This document shows, piece after piece, positions 8,030 to 16,041 of a stretch of 38,330 nt of DNA. The notes beneath the pieces are model-generated. The model made no database searches. It was given only the letters and a program-made list of their open reading frames with translations, and was not told the origin of the DNA. The DNA comes from Roseomonas sp. 18066. GTDB lineage: Bacteria; Pseudomonadota; Alphaproteobacteria; Acetobacterales; Acetobacteraceae. Position 1 is the first letter of the stretch. The number at the start of each line of letters is the position of its first letter. The translations under genes and the position numbers were made by a program. The stretch covers positions 1-38,330 of the forward strand of contig NZ_CACSJM010000049.1 in NCBI RefSeq assembly GCF_902706185.1, written 5' to 3'.

Positions 8030-9193
8030 ATGCTGAAGACCGGCCGCGGCGCCGAGGCGCCTCCCTTCCTGGTGATGGATGTCATCGCCGCGGCCAATGC
8101 CCGCGCGGCCGCCCAGCCGCCCGGGGCGCCTGCGGTGCTGCGCATGGAGGTCGGCCAGCCCGCGACCGGCGCCCCGCGCGGCGCGGTGGAGGCGGCGATG
8201 CGCGCCCTCTCCGCCGGCGAGCCGATGGGCTACACGGAAGCCTTCGGCCTGCCCGGGCTGCGCGCCCGCATCGGCCGCCACTACGCCGACAAATACGGCG
8301 CCGTGGTGCCGCCGGGCCGGGTCGCGGTGACGGTGGGCGCCTCGGGCGCCTTTCCGCTGGCCTTCCTGGCCGCCTTCGACCCGGGCGACCGGGTCGCCAT
8401 GGCGGCGCCCTTCTACCCGCCCTATGCCAATATCCTGACCTCGCTGGGCATGGTGCCGCAGCTGCTGCCCTGCGACGCCTCGACCCGCTTCCAGCCGACC
8501 ATCGCCATGCTGGAGGCGCTCGACCCGCGCCCCGAGGGGCTGATCGTCGCCTCCCCCTGCAACCCGGCCGGCACCATGCTGACGCCCGACGAGCTCGAGG
8601 CCATCGCCCGCTGGTGCCACGCCAACGGCGTGCGCCTGGTCTCCGACGAGATCTATCACGGCCTGTCCTACGGCATGCCGGAGGCGACGGCCGCCAGCTA
8701 CAGCGACAGCGCCATCGTCGTGAACAGCTTCTCCAAGTACTTCTCGATGACCGGCTGGCGCATCGGCTGGCTGGTCCTGCCGGAAGACCTGCTGCGTCCC
8801 GTGGAATGCCTGGCGCAGAACATGTTCATCAGCGCGCCCCATATCGCCCAGCTGACCGCCCAGGCCGCCTTCGACTGCACCGTTGAGCTGGAGGCCAACA
8901 AGGCCCGCTACGGCCGCAACCGCGCCGCCCTGCTCGCCGGGCTGCCGGCCGCCGGCTTCGACCGGCTGGCCGCCGCCGACGGCGCCTTCTACCTCTGGGC
9001 CGATATCGGACACCTGAGCAACGACAGCGTCGCCTTCGCCGCCCGCATGCTGGCCGAGGCCGGCATCGCCGCCACCCCGGGCGTCGATTTCGACCGCGAC
9101 CGCGGGCAGCGATTCCTGCGCTTCTCCTATTGTGGGGCGGAAGCGGCGATGGCCGAGGCGCCCGGCCGCCTGCAAGCCTGGCTTAAGCGCTAG
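8030..9193 (+). CDS. Pyridoxal-phosphate aminotransferase, class I/II
   Basis: A 387-residue fold-type I aminotransferase. Residues include the substrate-side NPAGT at 178-182, the PLP-contacting DEIYHGLSY at 206-214, the Schiff-base lysine K236 in NSFSKYFSMTGWRIGW, and R244 after it. The length is normal for the family (380-400). The amino acid or oxoacid specificity cannot be assigned; it groups loosely with aspartate/aromatic-type enzymes. It starts 5 nt after the GGT-like gene and is probably translated from the same mRNA. An amino-acid-releasing lipoprotein next to an aminotransferase suggests a shared role in amino acid or peptide use, which is inference only. Confidence 0.88.
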   Translation: MLKTGRGAEAPPFLVMDVIAAANARAAAQPPGAPAVLRMEVGQPATGAPRGAVEAAMRALSAGEPMGYTEAFGLPGLRARIGRHYADKYGAVVPPGRVAVTVGASGAFPLAFLAAFDPGDRVAMAAPFYPPYANILTSLGMVPQLLPCDASTRFQPTIAMLEALDPRPEGLIVASPCNPAGTMLTPDELEAIARWCHANGVRLVSDEIYHGLSYGMPEATAASYSDSAIVVNSFSKYFSMTGWRIGWLVLPEDLLRPVECLAQNMFISAPHIAQLTAQAAFDCTVELEANKARYGRNRAALLAGLPAAGFDRLAAADGAFYLWADIGHLSNDSVAFAARMLAEAGIAATPGVDFDRDRGQRFLRFSYCGAEAAMAEAPGRLQAWLKR

Positions 9194-9251
9194 CGAAACC
9201 AAACCGGCGCATCATCGTTCCTTGCCGACAAGCCGCAGGAGGACGCACCCG

Positions 9252-9356
9252 ATGAACGCCAACACCTTGCCCGGCTTCCTGGCACGCCGGCCCCTGCTGC
9301 GCGCCATCCGGGAAGCCCTGGTGGCCAATCAGGCAACCCAGGACGACAAGAAGTAA
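9252..9356 (+). CDS. Small protein, 34 residues, unknown function
   Basis: A short reading frame (MNANTLPGFLARRPLLRAI, then 15 more residues ending QDDKK) has a perfect AGGAGG ribosome site at 9237-9242, nine nt before its ATG, and a strong intrinsic terminator starting 3 nt after its stop. This combination makes translation likely despite the size. The middle (about residues 9-25) could form an amphipathic basic helix, and the tail is polar. It sits 58 nt after the aminotransferase stop. No family is recognised. Confidence 0.62.
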   Translation: MNANTLPGFLARRPLLRAIREALVANQATQDDKK

Positions 9357-9358
9357 GG

Positions 9359-9394
9359 CCAGGGGAAAGAATTCCCCTGGACCCCATCTTTTTT
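9359..9394 (+). terminator. Intrinsic terminator, GAATTC-loop repeat family
   Basis: A perfect 9-bp stem (9359-9367 with 9372-9380, loop AGAA), a CCCC spacer, and six T residues at 9389-9394. It ends the 34-residue gene and possibly the GGT-like/aminotransferase transcript, and abuts the stop of the convergent IalB-like gene. Confidence 0.88.
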
Positions 9395-10021
9395 CTATTC
9401 GCTTTTCAGGAAGAAACGCTGCACCCGACCGATCAGCTCCCGCAGGTCGAAGGGCGGCGGCGGCTCGCCACCCTGCTCGGGCGGGACGCGGGCGGCGAAA
9501 GCCGCAAGCGCCGGCGCGGTCTCGGCCAGGCGCAGCTCGCGCGGCGGCGCCTCCGCCGTCGCTGCGCCCAGGCCCATCACCCGGACCAGCACGCGGTCGG
9601 CCTTGGCCAGCTCGGCCGCGGCACGCGGCAGGTCGTCCGGGCGCGGCGCGCAGACCACGCTGCGGCCCTCCAGCGCGCAGGGCATCTCGAACAGCGGGTT
9701 GGGGGGGAAGCGCATCTGCACCGTCCCCGTCAGCGCCAGCAGCCCGCGCGCCGGATTGTCGATACCGAGCTCGCGCGCCGTCACCACCGGCACCAGCCGG
9801 CCCCGCCGCGGCGAGACCTCCAGCGCCAGCGCGCCCTGGCCGTTGCCGGCAGGCTCCACCGGGGTCTCATGCACCATCCGGCAACTGGCCTTGTCGGTCA
9901 TCGGATCGGCGGTGCAGGACAGGATCCAGGGCCCGTAGCTGTCGGTCGCCGCGACGGCCGGGGCGGCCAGCGGCAGGATCAGCCCAAGGGCCAGCGGGGC
10001 GAGGGTGGCGAGGCGGCGCAT
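9395..10021 (-). CDS. Secreted IalB-like (invasion-associated locus B family) protein
   Basis: A 208-residue exported protein with a clear signal peptide (MRRLATLAPLALGLILPLAA, cleavage near AVAA-TDS). The start of the mature part, YGPWILSCTADPMTDKASC with C36 and C47, resembles the W-x-x-x-C...C opening of IalB-family proteins, common small periplasmic proteins of alphaproteobacteria. A second pair of Cys (MPCALEGRSVVC) could form another disulfide. The molecular role of the family is not well defined. ATG 10021 is preferred to TTG 10030 because it gives a compact signal peptide. Its start lies only 35 nt from the divergent aldo/keto reductase ATG. Confidence 0.62.
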   Translation of the reverse strand: MRRLATLAPLALGLILPLAAPAVAATDSYGPWILSCTADPMTDKASCRMVHETPVEPAGNGQGALALEVSPRRGRLVPVVTARELGIDNPARGLLALTGTVQMRFPPNPLFEMPCALEGRSVVCAPRPDDLPRAAAELAKADRVLVRVMGLGAATAEAPPRELRLAETAPALAAFAARVPPEQGGEPPPPFDLRELIGRVQRFFLKSE

Positions 10022-10056
10022 GCCACGCAATGTAGGAAGCCAGAGGGGAAACCGCC

Positions 10057-10887
10057 ATGAACAGAATCGCCTTGCCGGATGGCACCACCGTTCCCGCCCT
10101 GGGCCAGGGCACCTGGAAGATGGGCGAGCGCGGCGCCGACCGCGCCGCCGAGGCGCGCAGCCTGCGCCTCGGCCTCGACCTCGGCCTGACCCTGATCGAC
10201 ACGGCGGAGATGTATGCCGATGGCGGCGCCGAGGAGGTGGTGGCCGAGGCCATCGCCGGCCGCCGCCAGGACGCCTTCCTGGTCAGCAAGGCCTATCCGC
10301 AGAACGCCTCGGCCGCCCGGCTGCCGCGCGCCTGCGAGGCCAGCCTGAAGCGGCTGAACACCGATGTCCTTGACCTCTACCTGCTCCATTGGCGCGGCAG
10401 CGTGCCGCTCGGCGAGACCGTGGAGGCGATGGAACAGCTGGTCGCGGCCGGAAAGATCCTGCGCTGGGGCGTCTCCAACCTCGATGTCGAGGACCTGGAG
10501 GAGCTCGGCCCGGGCCTGTCCGCCTGCGCCACCGACCAGGTGCTCTACAACCTCGAGGCGCGCGGCGTGGAATTCGACCTGCTGCCCTATGCGGCGCGGC
10601 TGAAGATGCCGGTCATGGCCTATTCCCCGGTCGGCCAGGGCGGCGCGCTGCTGCGCCACCCGGCGCTGTCCCGCATCGCCAGCCGCCAGGGCGCGACGCC
10701 GGCGCAGATCGCCCTGGCCTGGACGCTGCGCGGCGACGGCGTCATCAGCATCCCCAAGGCCAGCAGCGAGGCGCATCTGCGCGAGAATGCCGAGGTCTGG
10801 AAGATCGTGCTGACGCCCGAGGACCTGGCCGAGCTCGACACCGCCTTCGCGCCGCCGAAGCGCAAGCACGCTTTGGCAATGCTGTGA
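10057..10887 (+). CDS. Aldo/keto reductase
   Basis: A 276-residue NADPH-dependent (beta/alpha)8-barrel reductase. The catalytic tetrad is visible: D48 (LIDTAEMY), Y53, K78 (LVSKAYP) and H111 (LLHW). The nucleotide-binding IPKASSEAHLREN segment is near the C-terminus. The substrate is unknown; sequences of this type reduce small aldehydes or ketones such as methylglyoxal. There is a good purine-rich ribosome site (GAGGGG) before ATG 10057. The gap to hyfB-like is 45 nt with no terminator, so it could share a transcript with the membrane complex genes, but no functional link is evident. Confidence 0.9.
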   Translation: MNRIALPDGTTVPALGQGTWKMGERGADRAAEARSLRLGLDLGLTLIDTAEMYADGGAEEVVAEAIAGRRQDAFLVSKAYPQNASAARLPRACEASLKRLNTDVLDLYLLHWRGSVPLGETVEAMEQLVAAGKILRWGVSNLDVEDLEELGPGLSACATDQVLYNLEARGVEFDLLPYAARLKMPVMAYSPVGQGGALLRHPALSRIASRQGATPAQIALAWTLRGDGVISIPKASSEAHLRENAEVWKIVLTPEDLAELDTAFAPPKRKHALAML

Positions 10888-10932
10888 CGCGGCCTATCCT
10901 GCCGGCGTGACCCTGCCCCTCGCCGCGCCCTG

Positions 10933-12969
10933 ATGCTGGCGCCCGCCCTGCTGCTCGGCCTGCTGCTGATGGCCGCTTTGCTGGCCCTCGGCCCGCTGCT
11001 GGCCGCGCCGCTTGCCCGGCGCCGGCTGGGGCGGCTGCTGCCGGCTGTCTGTGGCCTGGCGGCGCTGGGCCTGGCGGGCTGCGCCGGCGCCACCCTGCTG
11101 CTCGGCCCGCCGGAGCCGCTGCTGCTGCCCTTCGGCCCGCCCTGGGGCCCGCTCAGCCTGGCGCTGGACGGGCTCTCGGCCTGGTTCCTGCTGCTGCTCG
11201 GGCTGTCGGGCGCCGCCTGCGCCCTCTTCGCGCTGCTGCGCGAGGCGGCGGCGCCGCCGCGCCAGGCCGCCAGCCTGCCGCTGCTGCTGGCCGGCCTGGC
11301 CCTGGCCCTGCTCGCCGCCGACGGTTTTTCCCTGCTGCTCGGCATGGGCATCGCGGCGCTGGCGCTGTGGCTGCCGCTGGCCGCCGGCCCGGCCGAGGAC
11401 GCCGCGCCGCGCCTGGCCGCCGGCCTCGGCCTGGGCTTCTCGCTGTTCGGCCTGGCGTGCCTGGCCACCGCCATCGGCCTGCTGGCCGGCACCGCCGGCG
11501 ACCTGTCCTTCGCGGCGCTGCGCGGCGCGCCGCCGCAGGGCTGGCAGGCGGCCGCCGTCATGGCGCTGGTCATGCTGGGGGCAGGGGCCTCGGCCGGGCT
11601 GCTGCCGCTGCATGGCTGGCTGCCGCTGCTGCAGCCGCAGCTGCCGGCCGCGACCGGGGCGCTGCTGTCTGCCGTCGCCGGCAAGGTCTTTCTCTATGTG
11701 GCCGCGCGGCTGCTGCTCGACCTCGGCGGCCCCGCCCAGCCGCTGGGCTGGGGCGTGCCGCTGCTGGCGCTGGGGGCGGCCACCGCCGTCTTCGGCGCGC
11801 TGCGGGCGACCCAGGAAAGCGACGCCCGCTGTATTCTTGCCTGCGCCGGGCTCGGGCATCTCGGGCTGGTCGCCATGGCCTTCGGCCTGTCGGCCAGCCT
11901 GCGCGCGGCCGATCTCGGCGCGCTGGCGGCGCTGGCGGCCGGGGCGGGGCTGCTGCATGCGCTCGGCCACGGGCTGTTCCAGACCCTGCTGATGCTGGTC
12001 GCCGGCGAGATCCAGCATTCCGCCGGCTCCCGCCGGCTCGACCGGCTGGGCGGGCTGATCCATGCCATGCCGGCCGTGGCGCTGGCCGCCATCGCCGGCT
12101 GCGCTGCCGCCGCCGCCCTGCCGCCGATGGCGGGCTTCGCCGGCAACTGGCTGCTGCTGCAGGCGCTGCTGGCCGCCTGGCGGGTCGGCGAGCTCGGCTT
12201 CCAGGTGCTGGTCGCCGCCGCCGTGGCCGCGGTCGGTGTCGCCGCGGCGCTGGGGGCGCTGGCCATGCTGCGCTTCTGGGCCCTGGCCTTCCTCGGCCGG
12301 CCGCGGGCGCCACGGACGCTGGGCGCGCAGGAGGCGCCGCGCGCCCTGCGGCTGCTGTTCTTCGCGCTGGCGGGGGCGGCGGGCGGCATCGGCATCCTGC
12401 CCGGGCCGCTGCTGCAGCTGGCGACGCCGGCGCTGTCGCTGGTCAGCGGCCATGCAGGACCTGCCGAGCTCAGCCTCTGGTCGGTCAGCGCGGCGGCGGC
12501 GGCCTCCGGCTACCGGCCGCTCGGCATTGCGCTGCTGCTGGCCGTGGCGTTCCTGGGCCTGGTCGCTTTGCTGCGGCAGATCTCCCCCCGCGCCACGGTG
12601 CGCGGCCCGGCCTGGGATGGCGGTTTCGCCGCCCCCCCGCCGCATTTGCCCTTCGGCGAGCCGCTGACCCAGCCCAGCGCCCTCGGCTTCGCCCAGCCCT
12701 TGCGCCGCATGCTGGCCCGCCGGTTATTGGCCGCGCGGGAGGAAATAACCCTGCCGCCGCCCGGCGACACCCGCCCGGCCCGGCTGGAAAGCCATTTCCA
12801 CGACCCGCTGCTGCCGGCGCTGCTGACGCCGCTGCTGCGCGCCCGCGACGCCTGCGCCGGCCAGGCCGAGCGGCTGCGCGACCTCTCCATCCGCCACCTC
12901 CTCGGCATGGTCTTTTTTCTGATTCTGGCCTTGCTGGGCGTGCTGGCTTGGTGGGGGGGCGGGGCATGA
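10933..12969 (+). CDS. HyfB/NuoL-like proton-translocating membrane subunit of a hydrogenase-4-related complex
   Basis: A 678-residue, very hydrophobic protein with about 14-16 predicted membrane helices, of the antiporter-like (NuoL/M/N, MrpA/D) superfamily. The family core is seen as LLPLHGWLP followed by a K in SAVAGKVFLYV near residues 221-258, and LPPMAGFAGNW near 396. The size and soluble loop near the C-terminus fit HyfB/HycC. It begins a run in which each gene up to the large subunit overlaps the next by 4 nt. Its expected role is ion translocation in the membrane arm. The start at ATG 10933 has no strong ribosome site. Confidence 0.85.
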   Translation: MLAPALLLGLLLMAALLALGPLLAAPLARRRLGRLLPAVCGLAALGLAGCAGATLLLGPPEPLLLPFGPPWGPLSLALDGLSAWFLLLLGLSGAACALFALLREAAAPPRQAASLPLLLAGLALALLAADGFSLLLGMGIAALALWLPLAAGPAEDAAPRLAAGLGLGFSLFGLACLATAIGLLAGTAGDLSFAALRGAPPQGWQAAAVMALVMLGAGASAGLLPLHGWLPLLQPQLPAATGALLSAVAGKVFLYVAARLLLDLGGPAQPLGWGVPLLALGAATAVFGALRATQESDARCILACAGLGHLGLVAMAFGLSASLRAADLGALAALAAGAGLLHALGHGLFQTLLMLVAGEIQHSAGSRRLDRLGGLIHAMPAVALAAIAGCAAAAALPPMAGFAGNWLLLQALLAAWRVGELGFQVLVAAAVAAVGVAAALGALAMLRFWALAFLGRPRAPRTLGAQEAPRALRLLFFALAGAAGGIGILPGPLLQLATPALSLVSGHAGPAELSLWSVSAAAAASGYRPLGIALLLAVAFLGLVALLRQISPRATVRGPAWDGGFAAPPPHLPFGEPLTQPSALGFAQPLRRMLARRLLAAREEITLPPPGDTRPARLESHFHDPLLPALLTPLLRARDACAGQAERLRDLSIRHLLGMVFFLILALLGVLAWWGGGA

Positions 12970-13937
12970 CGCTGCTGGCGGGCGTCGTCGCCCAGCTGCT
13001 GCATTTGCTGCTGATGCTGGCGCTCGCCCCGCTGCTGCTGGGCTGCATCCGCATCCTCGAGGCGCGGCTCGTCGGCCGCCGCGGCCCGCCGCTGCTGCAG
13101 CCCTGGCGCGACCTGCTGAAGCTGCTGAAGAAGCGCCCCGTGCTGGCCGAGAACGCCTCCGTCGTCTCCGCCGTCACCCCCTATGTCGGGCTGGCGGCCA
13201 CGCTGGTCGCGGCCAGCCTGGTGCCCGGCTTCGCCCGCGACATGGCGCTCTCGCCGCTGGCTGATCTGCTGCTGGTCGTCGGCCTGCTGGCGATCGCGCG
13301 CTGCGCCCTGGCGCTGGCCGCGCTGGACATCGGCAGCGGGCTGGGCGGGCTGGGTGCTGCGCGCGCCATGTCCTTCGCCGCCTTCGCCGAGCCCGCCTTT
13401 CTGCTCGCCGTGATGGGCTTCGCCATGCTGGCCGGCAGCACCAACCTGGACGCCATCGGCCTGGCGCTGCAGGAAGGCGCGCCGGGGCCGCGCATCTCGC
13501 TGGGCCTCGCGCTGGTGGCGCTGCTGGCGGTGGCGCTGGTGGAGAATGGCCGGGTGCCGCTCGACCAGCCGCTGGACCACCCCGCCGGGGCGCCGGCCGT
13601 CACCCTGCTGCAGGGGGCGATGCTGCTGGAGGCCTCGGGCCGGCACCTGGCGCTGTGGCAGATGACCGCGGCGCTGCGGCTGACCCTGTGGCTGGCGCTG
13701 CTGGCCGCGCTCTTCCTGCCCTTCGGCATGGCGCCGGCCGATTCCGGGCCGCTGGCCTGGATGCTGGGCCTGGCCGTCTGGCTGCCCAAGCTGCTGCTGC
13801 TGGCCCTGCTGCTCGCCGTCTTCGAATCCGCCATCGCCCGCATGCGGGTGTTCCGCGTGCCAGAATTCTTGGGCGCGGCGCTGCTGCTGGCGCTGCTCGG
13901 GCTGGTCTTCCTGTTCCTGTCCACGGGGCTCGCATGA
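12966..13937 (+). CDS. HyfC/NuoH-like membrane anchor subunit
   Basis: A 323-residue protein with about eight membrane helices, of the NuoH/HycD/HyfC family. It has the diagnostic cytoplasmic loop GPPLLQPWRDLLKLLKK at about 40-56 and a second conserved loop ENGRVPLDQPLDHP near 197-210, which in relatives lines the path between the quinone or active-site cavity and the membrane arm. This subunit joins the hydrophilic large/small subunits to the antiporter-like subunits. Its ATG overlaps the hyfB-like stop (ATGA). The usual histidine-rich LELTMIHE stretch of formate hydrogenlyase HyfC is not recognisable, another sign of a diverged complex. Confidence 0.84.
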   Translation: MTLLAGVVAQLLHLLLMLALAPLLLGCIRILEARLVGRRGPPLLQPWRDLLKLLKKRPVLAENASVVSAVTPYVGLAATLVAASLVPGFARDMALSPLADLLLVVGLLAIARCALALAALDIGSGLGGLGAARAMSFAAFAEPAFLLAVMGFAMLAGSTNLDAIGLALQEGAPGPRISLGLALVALLAVALVENGRVPLDQPLDHPAGAPAVTLLQGAMLLEASGRHLALWQMTAALRLTLWLALLAALFLPFGMAPADSGPLAWMLGLAVWLPKLLLLALLLAVFESAIARMRVFRVPEFLGAALLLALLGLVFLFLSTGLA

Positions 13938-14602
13938 ACGCCGGCGGCTGGCCCTATGACGTGGCGCATATGCTGGGCGGCGGCGTGCTGCTCTTCTCCT
14001 TCGTGCTGCTCTACCAGCGGCGGCTGGTGGCGCTCGTCTCCGGCTTCGCGACGCAAGGCGCGCTGCTGGCGCTCGCCATCGCCTGGCAAGGCTTTTTCCA
14101 GGAGGCGCCGCTGCTGCTGGCCACCGCCGTCATTTCCGGCGCGGTGAAGGCCGTCGTCATCCCGCTGGCGCTGCGCCGGCTGCTCAAGCGCCTGCGCCTG
14201 CAGCGGGAGCTGGAGCCCGGCCTCGGCGTCGGGCCCAGCCTGGTCGCCGGCGTCGGGCTGGTGACCCTGGCCATCCTGGTGGTGCTGCCGGCCACCGCCG
14301 GCGCCGCGCCCCTGGCGCGCGAGGACCTGGCGATCTCCCTGTCGGTGGTGCTGCTGGGGATGCTGATGATGATCACCCGGCGCCATGCCATCAGCCAGGG
14401 CATCGGCCTGCTCAGCCTGCAGAACGGGCTGGTGCTGGCGGCGACCGGCGTGCCCGGCCTGCCGCTGGTGGTCGAGCTCTCCACCGCCGCCCTGGTGCTG
14501 GCGCTGGTCGCGGTCGCCGGCTTCTTCGCCCTGGCGCTGCGCCAGGACCTGGGCGCGCTCGACCTGTCGCGGCCGCGCGCGCCGGGGGAGGGGCCGGAAT
14601 GA
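13934..14602 (+). CDS. HyfE/NuoK-like membrane subunit
   Basis: A 222-residue hydrophobic protein with about seven helices. It has the size and pattern of HyfE, whose C-terminal half is NuoK-like (SLSVVLLGMLMMITRRHAISQGIGLLSLQNG, then VVELSTAALVLALVAVAGFFALAL, near 134-205). The second part keeps the acidic residue (E in VVEL) expected within a NuoK-type helix. Start and stop both overlap neighbours by ATGA. It is assumed to form part of the proton path in the membrane arm. Confidence 0.8.
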   Translation: MNAGGWPYDVAHMLGGGVLLFSFVLLYQRRLVALVSGFATQGALLALAIAWQGFFQEAPLLLATAVISGAVKAVVIPLALRRLLKRLRLQRELEPGLGVGPSLVAGVGLVTLAILVVLPATAGAAPLAREDLAISLSVVLLGMLMMITRRHAISQGIGLLSLQNGLVLAATGVPGLPLVVELSTAALVLALVAVAGFFALALRQDLGALDLSRPRAPGEGPE

Positions 14603-16041
14603 CCTACGCCCCATTGGTTATTTTGCATCTGCTGGCGGCGCTGGCCCTGGCCTTCGTGCCGCGGCCGCGCTGGGCCGGCTTCGGCAATCTCGGCGTCGCG
14701 GCGCTGGCGCTGGCCTCGGCGCTGGCGCTTGCGGCGGCGCCGCAGGAGGTCGATGGCTTCCTGCATCTCGATGCGCTGAACCTCTGGCTGGTGCCGCTGG
14801 CGGCGCTGGTCGGGCTGTCGGCGGCCGCGGCCTCGCTGGCCATCCTGCCGGCCGAGCGCCTCGGCCCCCGCGCCAGCCGCGCCTATTTCGCCGCCTTCCA
14901 GCTGTTCCTGGGCGCGGTGCAGCTGGCCCTGCTGGCCGACAACATGGTGGTGCTCTGGGCGGCGCTGCAGGCGGCGGTGATGGCGGCGGTGCTGCTGGCG
15001 GCGCTGCGGCGCGGCCCGGCGGCGGTGGCGGCGGCCTGGAAGCTGCTGATCCTGGGCGGGGTCGGCATCGCCCTGGCGCTGTTCGGCACCATCCTGCTCG
15101 GCCTGGCCGCCCAGCCCTATGCCGGCGGCAGCGAGGTCTCGCTGTCCTTCAACGCCCTGCTGCGCGTCGGGCGGGAGGCGGATGGCGGGCTGCTGACCCT
15201 GGCCTTCGTCTTCCTGCTCGTCGGCTATGGCAGCATCGCCGCGCTGGTGCCGCTGCAGGGCTGGCTGGCCGACGCCACCGCCGAGGCCCCGGCCGCGGTC
15301 CCCGCCTTGCTCAACACCCTGCTGCTGGTCGCCGCCCTGCACGCCATCCTGCGCGCCCGCGCCGTGGTGGCGCTGAACCCCGAGGTGGTGGCGCCCGGCA
15401 CGCTGATGATGGCGCTCGGCCTGGCGACGCTGCTGCTGGCCGGGCTGTCGCTGTGGCGGCGGCGCGATGCCGGGCGGTGGCTCGCCTGGATCGGCATCGC
15501 GCAATCGGGCCTGGCCGCCTTCGCCTTCGGCCTGGGCGGGCCCGCCGCCATCGCCGGCATCCTGCTGCTGCTGGGCCAGGGGCTGCTGCTCGGCGCCCTG
15601 GCCCTGGCGCTGGCCGAGGCCCGGCTGATGCGCGGCGCGCAGCAGCTTTCCGCGCTGGCCGGGCTGTCGGCCTCGCGGCCCTGGCTCGGCGCCGGGGTGG
15701 CGCTGGCGCTGCTCGGCCTTGCCGGCCTGCCGCCGTTTTCGCCGTTTGCCGCCTTCTTCCTGCTGATGCAGCAGGTGGCGGCACGGCTGCCTTGGCTGGC
15801 CATCCCCCTGGTGCTGGGCCTGCTGCTGGTGGCGCTGGCGCTGGTCGCCCGGCTGCAGGCGCTGTGCTTCGGCCCGCCCGGTGCAGCCGCCGCCGCGCCC
15901 GCGCTCGCCGGCGACCTGCCGGCGCGCTGGGCGATCGGCCTGCCGCTGGCGCTGCACCTGGCCCTCGCCCTGGCGCTGGGCCTGTTCCTGCCGCCGGCGC
16001 TGCGCGACGCGCTCGCCGCCGCCGCGAGGATCGTCCAGTGA
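14599..16041 (+). CDS. HyfF/NuoN-like antiporter-type membrane subunit
   Basis: A 480-residue protein with about 13-14 membrane helices, of the NuoN/NuoM/HyfF family. The family signature region reads ALVPLQGWLADATAEAPAAVPALLN at about 215-239, close to the usual LPxHxWLPDAHxEAP. The conserved His is Gln, and the following helix (TLLLVAALHAILRAR) lacks the Lys present in NuoM/N. Since HyfF-type subunits often vary here I do not treat this as inactivation. The GLPPFSPFAAFF segment near 375-386 is also typical. It is the second and last antiporter-like subunit in the cluster. Its stop overlaps the GTG start of the large subunit. Confidence 0.83.
   Translation: MTYAPLVILHLLAALALAFVPRPRWAGFGNLGVAALALASALALAAAPQEVDGFLHLDALNLWLVPLAALVGLSAAAASLAILPAERLGPRASRAYFAAFQLFLGAVQLALLADNMVVLWAALQAAVMAAVLLAALRRGPAAVAAAWKLLILGGVGIALALFGTILLGLAAQPYAGGSEVSLSFNALLRVGREADGGLLTLAFVFLLVGYGSIAALVPLQGWLADATAEAPAAVPALLNTLLLVAALHAILRARAVVALNPEVVAPGTLMMALGLATLLLAGLSLWRRRDAGRWLAWIGIAQSGLAAFAFGLGGPAAIAGILLLLGQGLLLGALALALAEARLMRGAQQLSALAGLSASRPWLGAGVALALLGLAGLPPFSPFAAFFLLMQQVAARLPWLAIPLVLGLLLVALALVARLQALCFGPPGAAAAAPALAGDLPARWAIGLPLALHLALALALGLFLPPALRDALAAAARIVQ

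Noticed and set aside
12722..12752. Inverted repeat GGTTATT ... AATAACC inside the hyfB-like gene
   Set aside because: A short 7-bp match with a long loop within coding sequence; no reason to think it is a site.
14599..16041. Missing Lys and His in the HyfF-like core helices as evidence of a dead proton channel
   Set aside because: These positions vary among HyfF-type subunits, and no alignment could be run, so it is not treated as a finding.
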